From assembly GCA_944326235.1 (NCBI GenBank), contig CALVDH010000004.1, positions 58,309-122,308 of the forward strand: 64,000 bases of DNA, in the 5' to 3' direction. The stretch is from an uncultured Bacteroidales bacterium (GTDB lineage Bacteria; Bacteroidota; Bacteroidia; Bacteroidales; UBA932). The notes under the pieces were generated by a model. The model saw only the letters and a list, made by a program, of their open reading frames with translations. It searched no databases and was not told where the DNA came from. Of the stretch, positions 24,333-32,765 are shown one piece after another (position 1 is the stretch's first letter; the number at the start of each line of letters is the position of its first letter). Position numbers and translations under genes: made by a program.

Positions 24333-26045
24333 ATGAAGAGATTACTGACACTGTTCCTCATGTCCCTGACCGCCCTGTCCCTGGCCGCCCTGTCCCTGGC
24401 CGCCATGCCCGACAGTCCTGAGAAGGACGGCAAGCCGGCAAAGGACAGACAAAAGATAACACTGCTTTTCGGAAACAAGACGGAGACCAGAAAGGCGCTG
24501 CTCCAGCAGAGAGACTCCCTCCTGCGGGCCAATGCCCTGCTGCAGATGCAGCTCGACAGCCTCTGGATGGCCAACGAGACCCTGGCCATGGAAGACGTGA
24601 CCTCCGGGGCCGGAGATACCGCGGCCTGCGGCTTCATCGAGACCACCGGCCTGGACCAGTTCACCCCCACCGACACAGTCCCCGTCACCATTGACTCCCT
24701 GCTGAGCCTGTGGTACCAGCGCCGCAACCTCAACCTGATGGACATCGAGCCTTCCGACATAGACACCATAGTCATGACCTCGGATATACCTGACTCAGTC
24801 TACATCGAAAGGCTACAGAAACTGAACTCCTTCATCTCCGTACCCTATAACAGCATCATCCGCAACCACATCATCTACTACACCCAGAGGATGCCGGACA
24901 AGATGGAGCGTATCCTGGGCCTGTCCGCCTACTACATTCCCATCTTCGAGGAGATCTTCGACAAGTACGACCTGCCCCTGGAGCTCACCGCCATGGCCGT
25001 CATCGAGTCCGCCCTCAACGCCAAGGCAGTATCCCGCGCCAGAGCCAAGGGCATGTGGCAGTTCATGTACTCCACCGCACGGCGCTACGGCCTGACCATC
25101 AACTCCTACGTCGACGAGCGCTTCGATCCCATAGCCTCGGCGGACGCAGCTGCCAGATACCTGCGCGACTCCTACCTCATCTTCGGTGACTGGAACCTCG
25201 CCATAGCCTCCTACAACTGCGGAGCCGGCAACGTCAACAAGGCCATCCGCCGCTCCGGAGGCTCCAAGGACTTCTGGGAGATCTACCCCTACCTGCCCCG
25301 CGAGACCCGCGGCTACGTCCCCTCCTTCTTTGCCGCCCTCTACGCCATGAAGTACTACAAGGAGCACAACCTCACTCCCGACTACATCCCCATGCCGCCG
25401 CACACAGACACCTTGAAGATCAACAAGATGCTCCATTTCGAGCAGATTGCCCACTACACCGGCGCCAGCATTGAGGAGCTCCGCACCCACAACCCCCAGT
25501 ACCTCCACGACATCATCCCCGGCACCGAGAAGGAGTACATCCTGCAGCTCCCCTACCAGTACACCAACTCCTTCATCGACCACGAGGCCGAAATCTACGC
25601 CTACAACGACTCGGTGTATTTCAATCCCGCCGCCCTCAAGAAGATCCAGCAGGGAGTCTCTGCCGACGCCGCCCGTATCGTACACCGTGTCAAGAGCGGC
25701 GAGACCCTCAGCCACATAGCCCTGCGTTACGGAGTATCGGTACGCAACATCCAGAGATGGAACGGCATCGGCACACGCATCCGGATCGGCCAGCGTCTGG
25801 TCATCTATACCAACAACCGCGGCCCCGCGGCCCCGTCCTCCAAGAGTTCCGGCAGCAGCGCCAAGCCCGCCACCACGGTATCCGACGGATACATAGTGTA
25901 CACCGTCCGCTCCGGAGACAACCTCTGGGACATCTCCCGCAAGTTCAGCGGCGTGACCATGAACGACCTCATGGAACTCAACGGCCTGAGCAAGAACAGC
26001 AAGATCTACCCGGGCAAGAAGCTCCGCATCAAAAAGGCAGAGTAA
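24333..26045 (+). CDS. mltD: Membrane-bound lytic murein transglycosylase D with LysM repeats
   Basis: A 570-residue exported enzyme that cleaves peptidoglycan glycan strands. The signal peptide is unusual: an exact 15-bp tandem duplication gives ALSLAALSLAAM. An SLT domain (about 210-360) has the catalytic glutamate in AVIESALNAKAVSRARAKG, then GMWQFM and ASYNCGAGNVNKAI. Two LysM domains at the C-terminus (about 450-495 and 525-569; VKSGETLSHIALRYG and VRSGDNLWDISRKF) bind the wall. It ends in a 17-bp overlap with the convergent barrel gene. It closes the parA-parB-DUF5683-mltD row. Confidence 0.95.
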   Translation: MKRLLTLFLMSLTALSLAALSLAAMPDSPEKDGKPAKDRQKITLLFGNKTETRKALLQQRDSLLRANALLQMQLDSLWMANETLAMEDVTSGAGDTAACGFIETTGLDQFTPTDTVPVTIDSLLSLWYQRRNLNLMDIEPSDIDTIVMTSDIPDSVYIERLQKLNSFISVPYNSIIRNHIIYYTQRMPDKMERILGLSAYYIPIFEEIFDKYDLPLELTAMAVIESALNAKAVSRARAKGMWQFMYSTARRYGLTINSYVDERFDPIASADAAARYLRDSYLIFGDWNLAIASYNCGAGNVNKAIRRSGGSKDFWEIYPYLPRETRGYVPSFFAALYAMKYYKEHNLTPDYIPMPPHTDTLKINKMLHFEQIAHYTGASIEELRTHNPQYLHDIIPGTEKEYILQLPYQYTNSFIDHEAEIYAYNDSVYFNPAALKKIQQGVSADAARIVHRVKSGETLSHIALRYGVSVRNIQRWNGIGTRIRIGQRLVIYTNNRGPAAPSSKSSGSSAKPATTVSDGYIVYTVRSGDNLWDISRKFSGVTMNDLMELNGLSKNSKIYPGKKLRIKKAE

Positions 26046-27990
26046 GCTGGAGCCGCACGCCCAGGTCATCCCCTGCCGGATCGTCGAAATACTTCGTCGC
26101 CGAGCATTTCAGGAAAATATTCAGCCATCTGACGGGCCTGTAAGTCACCACGGCATACAGGCCCGCTCCCTTGCCGTAGTATGCCGGCACGGAGAAAGTT
26201 CCGGGCGCGTCCCGCTCGTAGCAGTATATCCGCGCATCCCAGTCCTCGGCGCAGAAGAGCGTGGCCCGCAGACTCACCCGCCACCTCCCCGAAGGCGAAG
26301 TGTATCCCCCCTCCTGATAGACCAGCCCACCAAAAGAGCCCCCTCCGGCACTGCTGCCCTCCAGCCGGGTGGAGGCCGCGAAGCCCGTCTCCCCGCCGAA
26401 GCTGTACCCCAGGCGCAGCCGGAGCAGACGGGTACCCCTTCCGTCATCATAGGTTCCGCTCACCTTGAGGAACAATGCGTGCGTCCCGGAGACAGTCCAC
26501 CCGCACTCCACCGCCCCCTTCAGGGAGGATGAAGGCTCCCGCACCCCGAACCTGGCCCAGGGAAAATGAGTGTATTCCAATGAGGCGGCGACCGTCACAT
26601 CCCGGCAGGGCGACCAACGGAGGGCCGCCGAGACCCCGTGCTCATTGTTCACATTGCTGCGGCAGTACGCTCCGGCATGGGTGGCGATGTAGCGGGGAGA
26701 ATAGTAGCGGTAGAGCAGCGAAGCTTCCAGCGAGGAGGACAGCGGGCAGGCGGCTCCCGTGATGCCGGCAAAGGCCCCGCCGAAGTCCAGGGCCGCCTCC
26801 CCGAAGACCCGCAGCCCCCTGAGGGAGAGGAGCCAGTCCAGGGAGGCATTGCCCCACCACCCGTCATAGCGCAGATGCTCGTTGTAATAGGAGGTGCGGC
26901 GGCCGTCCAGACGGTCGTAGCGGTAGGCAGCGGCAGTGACTCCGGCCTTCAGCCAGGAGCAGCGCCAGGACACATTGCCACCCAAGACCTCTTCCCTCAG
27001 GGCATTCCTGGCCTCCCGGAGAGCGTCCGTATCGTGGATACCGTCCTCCGGCTTGGTGACGAAGTAATCCCCCTCGACCCTCGCATCCTGACCGTTATTG
27101 GAATAAAATACAGACGCTTCCACCCCCTCCGGAAAAGCTACTGTCGCACCCGCTCCGTGGAAATAGCGGTTCTCGTCCGAAGAGGTATAGGGGCGCACCC
27201 CCGCCTCCCGCCGGACCGCCGCCGAGGGAGAGGACAGGCCGGAGAGGGAGAAGGAGTTCCACAGCACCAGCCCCTGCCCGAAACGGAGGGAATAGTCCCC
27301 GACGACGGCCGACACCAGCCTCCAGCGTCCGTCCCGGGAGAGAGGCAGGTCCGCCGCACTGACGTGCACGGAGTAAAAATCCGGGAAGCCCTTCTCCCCC
27401 CGGTCGCTCTCCAGGGTCGCACCGGCGGAGAAATGCTCCCCCAGTTCCATGCGGTACCTGGCATACAGCGGAACCGGCAGTCCATCCGCCTCCTCCCCTT
27501 CCCTTTCCAGAAGGTATCTGGTCCTTAGGGTCAATCTGCCCGAGAAGCGCAGCGGCATCCTCCCTTCCTCCGGAAGTCCCCCGGCTCCAGTTCCGGCTCC
27601 GAAGGTCACGAACGGCAGAATCTCCTCCACCGCGGCGGCGTCGAACCCGTCCACCAGAGCCAGCTCCCCGGCCGAGGCCAGCGGTCCGAACTCCCGGCGG
27701 TACTCCAGCAGGCTGACCACCATGAACGGAGTCAGCAGGGGGAAGGCCTCCAGAGCCTCCCGGTCCGCCGTGCTGAGATCCAGCGGCCTGCGGGTCAATT
27801 CCATAAAATACTCCGCGAGAGCCTCGGGATCCCCTCCTCCGTCCTCGCACTGTGTCTCTATCAGGCGGACTATCCCGCCGGGCAGTTCCTGGGCCTCCAG
27901 AGGGCTGCCGGACAGCAACAAAAAAGCCGCCCCGAGAAGGGCGGCCCCTGATTTTATCACTGTCTTCCCTTCGTTTCTCCTGCACAACAT
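26029..27990 (-). CDS. Helix-hairpin-helix plus outer-membrane beta-barrel-like protein
   Basis: A 653-residue exported protein. After a signal peptide (the hydrophobic run AALLGAAFLLLSGSPLEA) come ~50 residues and an HhH region resembling ComEA/DUF655 (about 70-125; LEAFPLLTPFMVVSLLEYRREFGPL, then ELALVDGFDAAAVEEILPFV). The remaining ~520 residues alternate polar and aromatic strands and end in a terminal phenylalanine (LQLTLPF), as outer-membrane barrels do. Such HhH-barrel proteins are conserved in Bacteroidota without known function. A start at an internal Met (27957, MIKSG-like context) cannot be excluded. It overlaps mltD tail-to-tail. Confidence 0.82.
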   Translation of the reverse strand: MLCRRNEGKTVIKSGAALLGAAFLLLSGSPLEAQELPGGIVRLIETQCEDGGGDPEALAEYFMELTRRPLDLSTADREALEAFPLLTPFMVVSLLEYRREFGPLASAGELALVDGFDAAAVEEILPFVTFGAGTGAGGLPEEGRMPLRFSGRLTLRTRYLLEREGEEADGLPVPLYARYRMELGEHFSAGATLESDRGEKGFPDFYSVHVSAADLPLSRDGRWRLVSAVVGDYSLRFGQGLVLWNSFSLSGLSSPSAAVRREAGVRPYTSSDENRYFHGAGATVAFPEGVEASVFYSNNGQDARVEGDYFVTKPEDGIHDTDALREARNALREEVLGGNVSWRCSWLKAGVTAAAYRYDRLDGRRTSYYNEHLRYDGWWGNASLDWLLSLRGLRVFGEAALDFGGAFAGITGAACPLSSSLEASLLYRYYSPRYIATHAGAYCRSNVNNEHGVSAALRWSPCRDVTVAASLEYTHFPWARFGVREPSSSLKGAVECGWTVSGTHALFLKVSGTYDDGRGTRLLRLRLGYSFGGETGFAASTRLEGSSAGGGSFGGLVYQEGGYTSPSGRWRVSLRATLFCAEDWDARIYCYERDAPGTFSVPAYYGKGAGLYAVVTYRPVRWLNIFLKCSATKYFDDPAGDDLGVRLQLTLPF

Positions 27991-28023
27991 GTTTATCTGA
28001 TTTTAAGGTTGTCGTCTACATGG

Positions 28024-28539
28024 TCATTCGTCCACTTTGAACTTGTACTTTATCTCCCGCAGTTCTTTGTTGGCCTTCTCTATCTTCGAGGCCAGGTCCT
28101 GCTTGAAGGCTACGACTTTCTCCATGACGGCCGGATCGCCGGCGGCCAGGATCTGCGCGGCCAGGATGGCGGCGTTCTTGGCTCCGTCCAGAGCGACTGT
28201 CGCCACGGGTATGCCTGAGGGCATCTGCAGGATGGAGAGAATCGAGTCCCAGCCGTCGATGGAGTTGGATGACTTGATCGGCACTCCTATCACGGGGACA
28301 GGAGTGTAGGCGGCGATGACACCCGGGAGATGGGCTGCTCCGCCGGCTCCGGCGATGATGACCTTGATACCCCGCTCCTTCGCGGCAGTAGCGAACTGCA
28401 TCACCTGTACGGGGACTCTGTGAGCCGAGAGGGCATTGATTTCAAAGGGTATTTCCATAGAATCGAGGAACTCCGCGGCAGCCTTCATCACCGGCATGTC
28501 CGAGGTGCTTCCCATGATGATAGATACGAGTGGTTTCAT
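28024..28539 (-). CDS. purE: N5-carboxyaminoimidazole ribonucleotide mutase
   Basis: A 171-residue class I PurE, which moves the carboxyl group of N5-CAIR to C4 in purine synthesis. IIMGSTSDMPVM is the nucleotide-binding start, followed by SAHRVP with the catalytic histidine and the glycine-rich AGAGGAAHLPG. It has a TAAATTTG promoter on the minus strand and is divergent from hpt, a second purine gene. No purK is adjacent. Confidence 0.95.
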   Translation of the reverse strand: MKPLVSIIMGSTSDMPVMKAAAEFLDSMEIPFEINALSAHRVPVQVMQFATAAKERGIKVIIAGAGGAAHLPGVIAAYTPVPVIGVPIKSSNSIDGWDSILSILQMPSGIPVATVALDGAKNAAILAAQILAAGDPAVMEKVVAFKQDLASKIEKANKELREIKYKFKVDE

Positions 28540-28567
28540 GTCTTGTTTCAGTTAGATTGTCCGATGG

Positions 28568-28575
28568 CAAATTTA
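28568..28575 (-). promoter_or_regulatory. -7 promoter element TAAATTTG for purE
   Basis: Minus-strand consensus match 28 nt before the purE ATG; it is divergent from the hpt promoter 35 bp away. Confidence 0.6.
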
Positions 28576-28609
28576 ATCAGAAAAAACGTCATTTCTCCAT
28601 TTTTTGACG

Positions 28610-28617
28610 TACTTTTG
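28610..28617 (+). promoter_or_regulatory. -7 promoter element TACTTTTG for hpt
   Basis: A consensus match that ends only 4 nt before the hpt ATG at 28622. Transcription starting about 4-7 nt downstream would give an mRNA with no leader. Confidence 0.6.
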
Positions 28618-28621
28618 CATC

Positions 28622-29161
28622 ATGGACAGGATAAAACTTCACGACAAGTATTTCAAGCTTTTCATTCCCAATGAGAAGATAGAGGCGGCCATCCGTCAGA
28701 CCGCCGGACGCATCAACAACGATTTCCGCGGCTGTACCGAGCCCCCCGTATTCCTGAGCGTGCTCAACGGCTCCTTCATGTTCACCGCCTCGCTCATGAA
28801 ATACATCGACTTCCAGTGCGAGCTGTCATTCGTCAAGCTCTCCTCCTACTGCGGCACCGCCTCCACCGGCCAGGTCAAGCAGCTCATCGGAGTGTCCGAC
28901 AGCCTCAGGGGCCGCCGCGTCATCATCGTGGAGGACATCGTGGACTCGGGCAAGACGATTACCGAGATGTACGCCATGCTCAAGGACATGGGCGTGGAGG
29001 ACATCCGGGTCTGCACCCTCTTCCTCAAGCCTGCCGCCTACAAGGGTAGCGTCAGCATCGACTACCACGCCATGGAGATAGGCAACGAGTTCATAGTCGG
29101 CTTCGGCCTGGACTACGACCAGCTCGGACGGCAGTACCCCGACATCTACATCGTCGACTAA
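28622..29161 (+). CDS. hpt: Hypoxanthine phosphoribosyltransferase
   Basis: A 179-residue purine salvage enzyme joining PRPP to hypoxanthine or guanine. The PRPP loop VIIVEDIVDSGKTI is near 101-114 and LSVLNGSFMF is the first conserved block. The start at 28622 (MDRIKLHDKYF) matches family N-termini; an in-frame ATG at 28604 overlaps the promoter element and is unlikely. adk follows 23 nt downstream, so the two nucleotide genes are probably one unit. Confidence 0.94.
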   Translation: MDRIKLHDKYFKLFIPNEKIEAAIRQTAGRINNDFRGCTEPPVFLSVLNGSFMFTASLMKYIDFQCELSFVKLSSYCGTASTGQVKQLIGVSDSLRGRRVIIVEDIVDSGKTITEMYAMLKDMGVEDIRVCTLFLKPAAYKGSVSIDYHAMEIGNEFIVGFGLDYDQLGRQYPDIYIVD

Positions 29162-29184
29162 CCTTTTAACATCAGATACGCATC

Positions 29185-29754
29185 ATGAAATACTACATTC
29201 TTTTCGGTCCTCCGGGAGCCGGCAAAGGCACCCAGGCCAAACAGATCGTCGAGAAATACCATTATCTTCACCTCTCCACCGGAGACCTCCTGCGTCAGGA
29301 GATGGCCGCCGGCACAGAGCTCGGCAAGAAGGCCGCTGAGCTCATCAACCGCGGCGACCTCGTACCCGACGAGGTGGTCGAGGGCATGATCCGCAACAAG
29401 ATAGCCTCCAACCGGGACGTAGCCGGCTTCCTCTTCGACGGCTTCCCCCGCACCATCGCCCAGGCCGAAGCCCTCGACGCCATGCTCACAGAGTTCGGCG
29501 GCAAGGTCGACGCAGTCCTCTCCCTCACCCTCCCCGACGAGCTCGTCTACGAGCGCATCCTGCACCGCGCCCAGATCGAGGGCCGCAAGGACGACACCGA
29601 CCGCAGCATCATCGAGAACCGCATAGCCACCTACCACGACAAGACCGAGCCCCTGATCACCTACTACAAGGGCCACGGCAACTACCGCGAAATCGAGGGC
29701 AACGACACCATAGAGAATGTCTTCGCAGCCCTCTGCGGCATACTCGACGAGTAA
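29185..29754 (+). CDS. adk: Adenylate kinase
   Basis: A 189-residue kinase interconverting ATP + AMP and 2 ADP. The P-loop is GPPGAGKGTQ (7-16), the AMP-site helix starts HLSTGDLLRQE, and FLFDGFPRT is the conserved loop. The LID is short and lacks the four-Cys zinc site of Gram-positive enzymes, as is usual for Bacteroidota. It follows hpt, and a strong terminator lies 29-63 nt after the stop. Confidence 0.95.
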   Translation: MKYYILFGPPGAGKGTQAKQIVEKYHYLHLSTGDLLRQEMAAGTELGKKAAELINRGDLVPDEVVEGMIRNKIASNRDVAGFLFDGFPRTIAQAEALDAMLTEFGGKVDAVLSLTLPDELVYERILHRAQIEGRKDDTDRSIIENRIATYHDKTEPLITYYKGHGNYREIEGNDTIENVFAALCGILDE

Positions 29755-29782
29755 ACCGGATATTTCCGCTTAAGAGACGCAG

Positions 29783-29817
29783 ACCGGCGCGGACCGCTCA
29801 ACGGGTGCCGCGCCGGT
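29783..29817. terminator. Terminator after adk
   Basis: ACCGGCGCGG and CCGCGCCGGT pair perfectly (10 bp) around a 15-nt loop and are followed by TATATTATT. The convergent AAA gene ends 5 bp further on, so it may act in both directions. Confidence 0.7.
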
Positions 29818-29821
29818 TATA

Positions 29822-31372
29822 TTATTCCACCTTCCAGCCTTCGATACGGCGGGTGGCAGTGGAAAAATTGATTCCTATCTTAAAGATTTTACGGCCTTTA
29901 TCGGATATGAAAGGCCATTCGTACCCCTTGGACACTATCTGATCCAGAGCATTGTCCGGGTCCTTGTCCCGCTTGAGTTCGACAACGTAAACGTATTTTT
30001 CTGTCTGTATCAGGATATCGATGCGCCCGTTTGAGGTATGCCGCTCCACCTCCACACGCTGGCCCAGCAGCTTCAGAAAGACATACATAGTGTTCTGCAT
30101 GTACAGTTCGGCCTTGCCCTGTACCTGGTAGTCGTTGTCGGCCAGGAAAGCCTTCAGACGCTGCAGGAACATTTCTATGTCACCCTCACGCAGGTCCTTG
30201 GCGAAACGGTTCACAGAAAATTCCGACACCTCTTCCTCCTTCGGGATGTACAGCTGCGCCAGGCTCTCCGTGAAGCCGTTCTCCACCTCTTTGTTGGGAT
30301 AGCCGAGCAGGTACTCGTCGGTATCGCGGAAGTACTCCTTGATAGTCAGATAGCCGGTCTGGTAGAGCAGGGTCACGGGTGAGATATGCTCGGCGTTGGT
30401 GCCGGTGAGTATCCGGGGCCGGACACGGTCCAAGGTCAATTCATTGAGGTTGATGTTCTCACGCATCAGATATGATACCAGAAAAGAAGGAGTTGCTGTG
30501 TCATACCAGTACTCACCGAACTTTTTCTTGCTTAGAGCCAGCAGCAGACTGTAAGGATTATAGATTCCCGGAGAGTCGTCGTGAAAATGATAACCGTCAT
30601 ACATACTCTTAAGACGCGCATAGCATTCATCCACCGTAATTTTGTTTTCCTCCGCCATTTCACTTACACCTTCTGACAATAAACTACTGCACAACTCATT
30701 TTCCGACACACCGCATATCGCATAGTACCTGCCGTCCATGGATATGTCGTTGAGATTGTTCAAGCCGCTGAAAATGCTCATGTGCCCGATCCGCGACACC
30801 CCGGTCAGAAATCCGAAGCGGATCTTGTCATCCTGCGTCTTTATGACACTGTAAAATCCCTGCAAGGTGCTGCGGAAATAATCCCGGAGTTCCTTATTTC
30901 CAAGATTATCCACTATCGGCTTCTCGTATTCATCCACCAGCACCACCACCTTGCATCCCGTACGACGCGCAGCACATGTGATTACCTCATCGAAACGGGT
31001 CGCAAACGTCTGATACACATTCTTCACGCCATAGAGTGCCTCCCACTCCGCAAGTACTTGAGACAGCTTGTTGTCCAAGTCCTCCCGTGTATTGTATGAC
31101 GCCCCTCCAAGATCCAGCCTGAGCACAGGATGCACTTTCCACTCCTTCTCCAGCCCTTCAACAGCCAGCCCCCCGAACAATTCCTTTCTCCCCCGGAAAT
31201 AAGCCTCCATCGTAGACAGCAGCAGACTCTTCCCGAACCTCCGCGGACGGCTCAGAAAATAATACTTTCCCTCATCGGCCAGGCGGAAGACATACTCCGT
31301 CTTGTCCACATACACATATCCGCCCGTGCGGATCTCCTCGAATGTCTGTACTCCTATCGGATATTTCAGCAT
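29822..31372 (-). CDS. AAA-ATPase-like protein with PD-(D/E)XK nuclease-like C-terminus
   Basis: A 516-residue protein of the PF09820/PF08011 type, highly multiplied in Bacteroidota. The N-terminal ATPase has Walker A RPRRFGKSLLLS (about 40-51) and Walker B VVLVDEYEKPI. The C-terminal ~110 residues carry GRIDILIQTEKYVYVVELKRD, the D...ExK pattern of PD-(D/E)XK folds, and a following Gln/Lys-rich helix. The cellular role is unknown; mobile-element or defence roles have been suggested. It is divergent from another AAA ATPase across a 17-bp inverted repeat. Confidence 0.9.
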   Translation of the reverse strand: MLKYPIGVQTFEEIRTGGYVYVDKTEYVFRLADEGKYYFLSRPRRFGKSLLLSTMEAYFRGRKELFGGLAVEGLEKEWKVHPVLRLDLGGASYNTREDLDNKLSQVLAEWEALYGVKNVYQTFATRFDEVITCAARRTGCKVVVLVDEYEKPIVDNLGNKELRDYFRSTLQGFYSVIKTQDDKIRFGFLTGVSRIGHMSIFSGLNNLNDISMDGRYYAICGVSENELCSSLLSEGVSEMAEENKITVDECYARLKSMYDGYHFHDDSPGIYNPYSLLLALSKKKFGEYWYDTATPSFLVSYLMRENINLNELTLDRVRPRILTGTNAEHISPVTLLYQTGYLTIKEYFRDTDEYLLGYPNKEVENGFTESLAQLYIPKEEEVSEFSVNRFAKDLREGDIEMFLQRLKAFLADNDYQVQGKAELYMQNTMYVFLKLLGQRVEVERHTSNGRIDILIQTEKYVYVVELKRDKDPDNALDQIVSKGYEWPFISDKGRKIFKIGINFSTATRRIEGWKVE

Positions 31373-31399
31373 AAGCGTTCCTCCTCTGATTTGTCAAGG

Positions 31400-31407
31400 C
31401 AAAGTTA
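31400..31407 (-). promoter_or_regulatory. -7 promoter element TAACTTTG (minus strand)
   Basis: It lies 27 nt before the ATG of the 29822-31372 ATPase gene, between that gene and the 17-bp inverted repeat. Confidence 0.55.
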
Positions 31408-31428
31408 ATCATTCCGGCGGAAAATAAA

Positions 31429-31480
31429 AATCCCTCAATGAGTGATGTTTTTTGAAAAAATCGTCACTCATTGAGGGATT
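31429..31480. repeat. 17-bp perfect inverted repeat between divergent AAA ATPase genes
   Basis: AATCCCTCAATGAGTGA (31429-31445) is the exact reverse complement of 31464-31480, with an 18-bp AT-rich spacer. The right arm ends 5 bp before the TATATTTG of the 31511 gene, so a bound protein would affect that promoter directly and perhaps the divergent one. Read as RNA on the minus strand, the hairpin is followed by TTTTTATTTT and could also terminate transcription. Confidence 0.8.
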
Positions 31481-31485
31481 ATCAT

Positions 31486-31493
31486 TATATTTG
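31486..31493 (+). promoter_or_regulatory. -7 promoter element TATATTTG
   Basis: Consensus match 17 nt before the ATG of the DUF4143-type ATPase gene and directly beside the inverted repeat. Confidence 0.6.
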
Positions 31494-31510
31494 CACAAAA
31501 TCAATTCAAT

Positions 31511-32689
31511 ATGATCGACTCACTGCTATATGCTTACATGGAGGAGCAGCTTAGAAGAACTCCAAACAAGTTCAAGCGCTACCTTTACAATGAGATTCCC
31601 TGGGACAATCAGATGACAGGCATAACCGGTGCCAAAGGTATTGGAAAATCAACAATGATCCGCCAGTACATCCTGGAGCACCGCACGAAAAACCAATTTC
31701 TCTATGTATCAGCAGATCATACCTGGTTCTCGAATCATCTTCTGACCGAACTGGCGGATGACTTCGTAAAAGAAGGAGGCACTCATCTGTTCATCGACGA
31801 GATACACAAATACAAGAACTGGTCCAGAGAACTCAAGCAGATATACGACGTGCATCCGGAACTTCACGTCATTTTTACCGGCTCTTCTATTCTTGAACTT
31901 GAAAAGGGAGAGGCAGACTTGAGCCGAAGGGCTCTGATGTACAAAATGGAAGGTCTCTCTTTCCGGGAATATCTGGAGCTTTTCCACGGAATAAGCAACA
32001 GAACCTACACCTTGGATGAAATCATATCACACAAGATAGACATCAAAGAGCCTGTTCACCCGCTTCCACTCTTCAGAGAATACCTGAAAACAGGTTATTA
32101 CCCGTTTTCTTTGGATTTCGGTTTTGAGAAAAGACTTCAGCAGGTAATCTCCCAGACTTTTGAATCAGACATTGCTCAATATGCGGACCTGAAGGCTTCA
32201 ACTGTCAGAAAACTGAAAAGAATGCTTGCGGTCATCTCCAATCTGGCACCTTTCAAACCCAGCCCGGAGAAACTGGCCGTGGAGATAGGAGTCAGCAAGA
32301 ACAACGTTACCGAATACTTGATTTTAATGGAAAAGGCCGGACTGATAGGTCAGCTTAGGGACGATACCGGAGAACTTCGCGGACTGGGAAAGGTAGAGAA
32401 AGTATACCTTGACAACACCAACTTAATGACAGCCCTGGCAAAAGAAGGCAAACCGGATATCGGCAACCTCCGCGAGACATTTTTCTACAGCCAGATGAAA
32501 GTACGCAATGACGTAACCTCCTCCAAGGACTCAGATTTCGTCATAGGCAAGTACACTTTCGAAATAGGCGGCAAAAAGAAAGGCCGGAAACAGATTGAGG
32601 GCATCCCGAACGGCATCATCGTAAAAGATGACATCGAATATGGCCACGGTGTTGAGATACCGCTTTGGCACTTTGGCTTGAACTACTGA
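31511..32689 (+). CDS. AAA ATPase with DUF4143-type C-terminal region
   Basis: A 392-residue protein. The N-terminal AAA_14 ATPase has Walker A GAKGIGKSTMIRQ (about 37-49), Walker B HLFIDEIHKYKNW and the sensor-like VIFTGSSILELEKG. A winged-helix region (about 245-285) follows, and the C-terminal DUF4143 portion has FVIGKYTFEIGGKKKGRKQI, which aligns with the restriction-like acidic/lysine core of this family. Function is unknown. It stands alone on the plus strand before the minus-strand polysaccharide locus. Confidence 0.9.
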   Translation: MIDSLLYAYMEEQLRRTPNKFKRYLYNEIPWDNQMTGITGAKGIGKSTMIRQYILEHRTKNQFLYVSADHTWFSNHLLTELADDFVKEGGTHLFIDEIHKYKNWSRELKQIYDVHPELHVIFTGSSILELEKGEADLSRRALMYKMEGLSFREYLELFHGISNRTYTLDEIISHKIDIKEPVHPLPLFREYLKTGYYPFSLDFGFEKRLQQVISQTFESDIAQYADLKASTVRKLKRMLAVISNLAPFKPSPEKLAVEIGVSKNNVTEYLILMEKAGLIGQLRDDTGELRGLGKVEKVYLDNTNLMTALAKEGKPDIGNLRETFFYSQMKVRNDVTSSKDSDFVIGKYTFEIGGKKKGRKQIEGIPNGIIVKDDIEYGHGVEIPLWHFGLNY

Positions 32690-32765
32690 ATAAAAATCCC
32701 ACTGACTTCACTCCTTTCGGAACGAAACCAGCGGGAATAATCATGAAGGACAATACCGTGCAAAG

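Noticed and set aside
24813..26069. Minus-strand open frame of 418 residues opposite mltD
   Set aside because: Val/Gly/Asp-rich antisense shadow of a confident transglycosylase gene.
31429..31480. The inverted repeat as a CRISPR-like unit
   Set aside because: There is only one pair of arms and no spaced array; no cas genes are in the window. No CRISPR array was seen anywhere.
29822..32689. The two divergent AAA ATPases as a transposase pair with 17-bp terminal repeats
   Set aside because: The repeats lie between the genes, not outside them, and no DDE or HUH motif is present.
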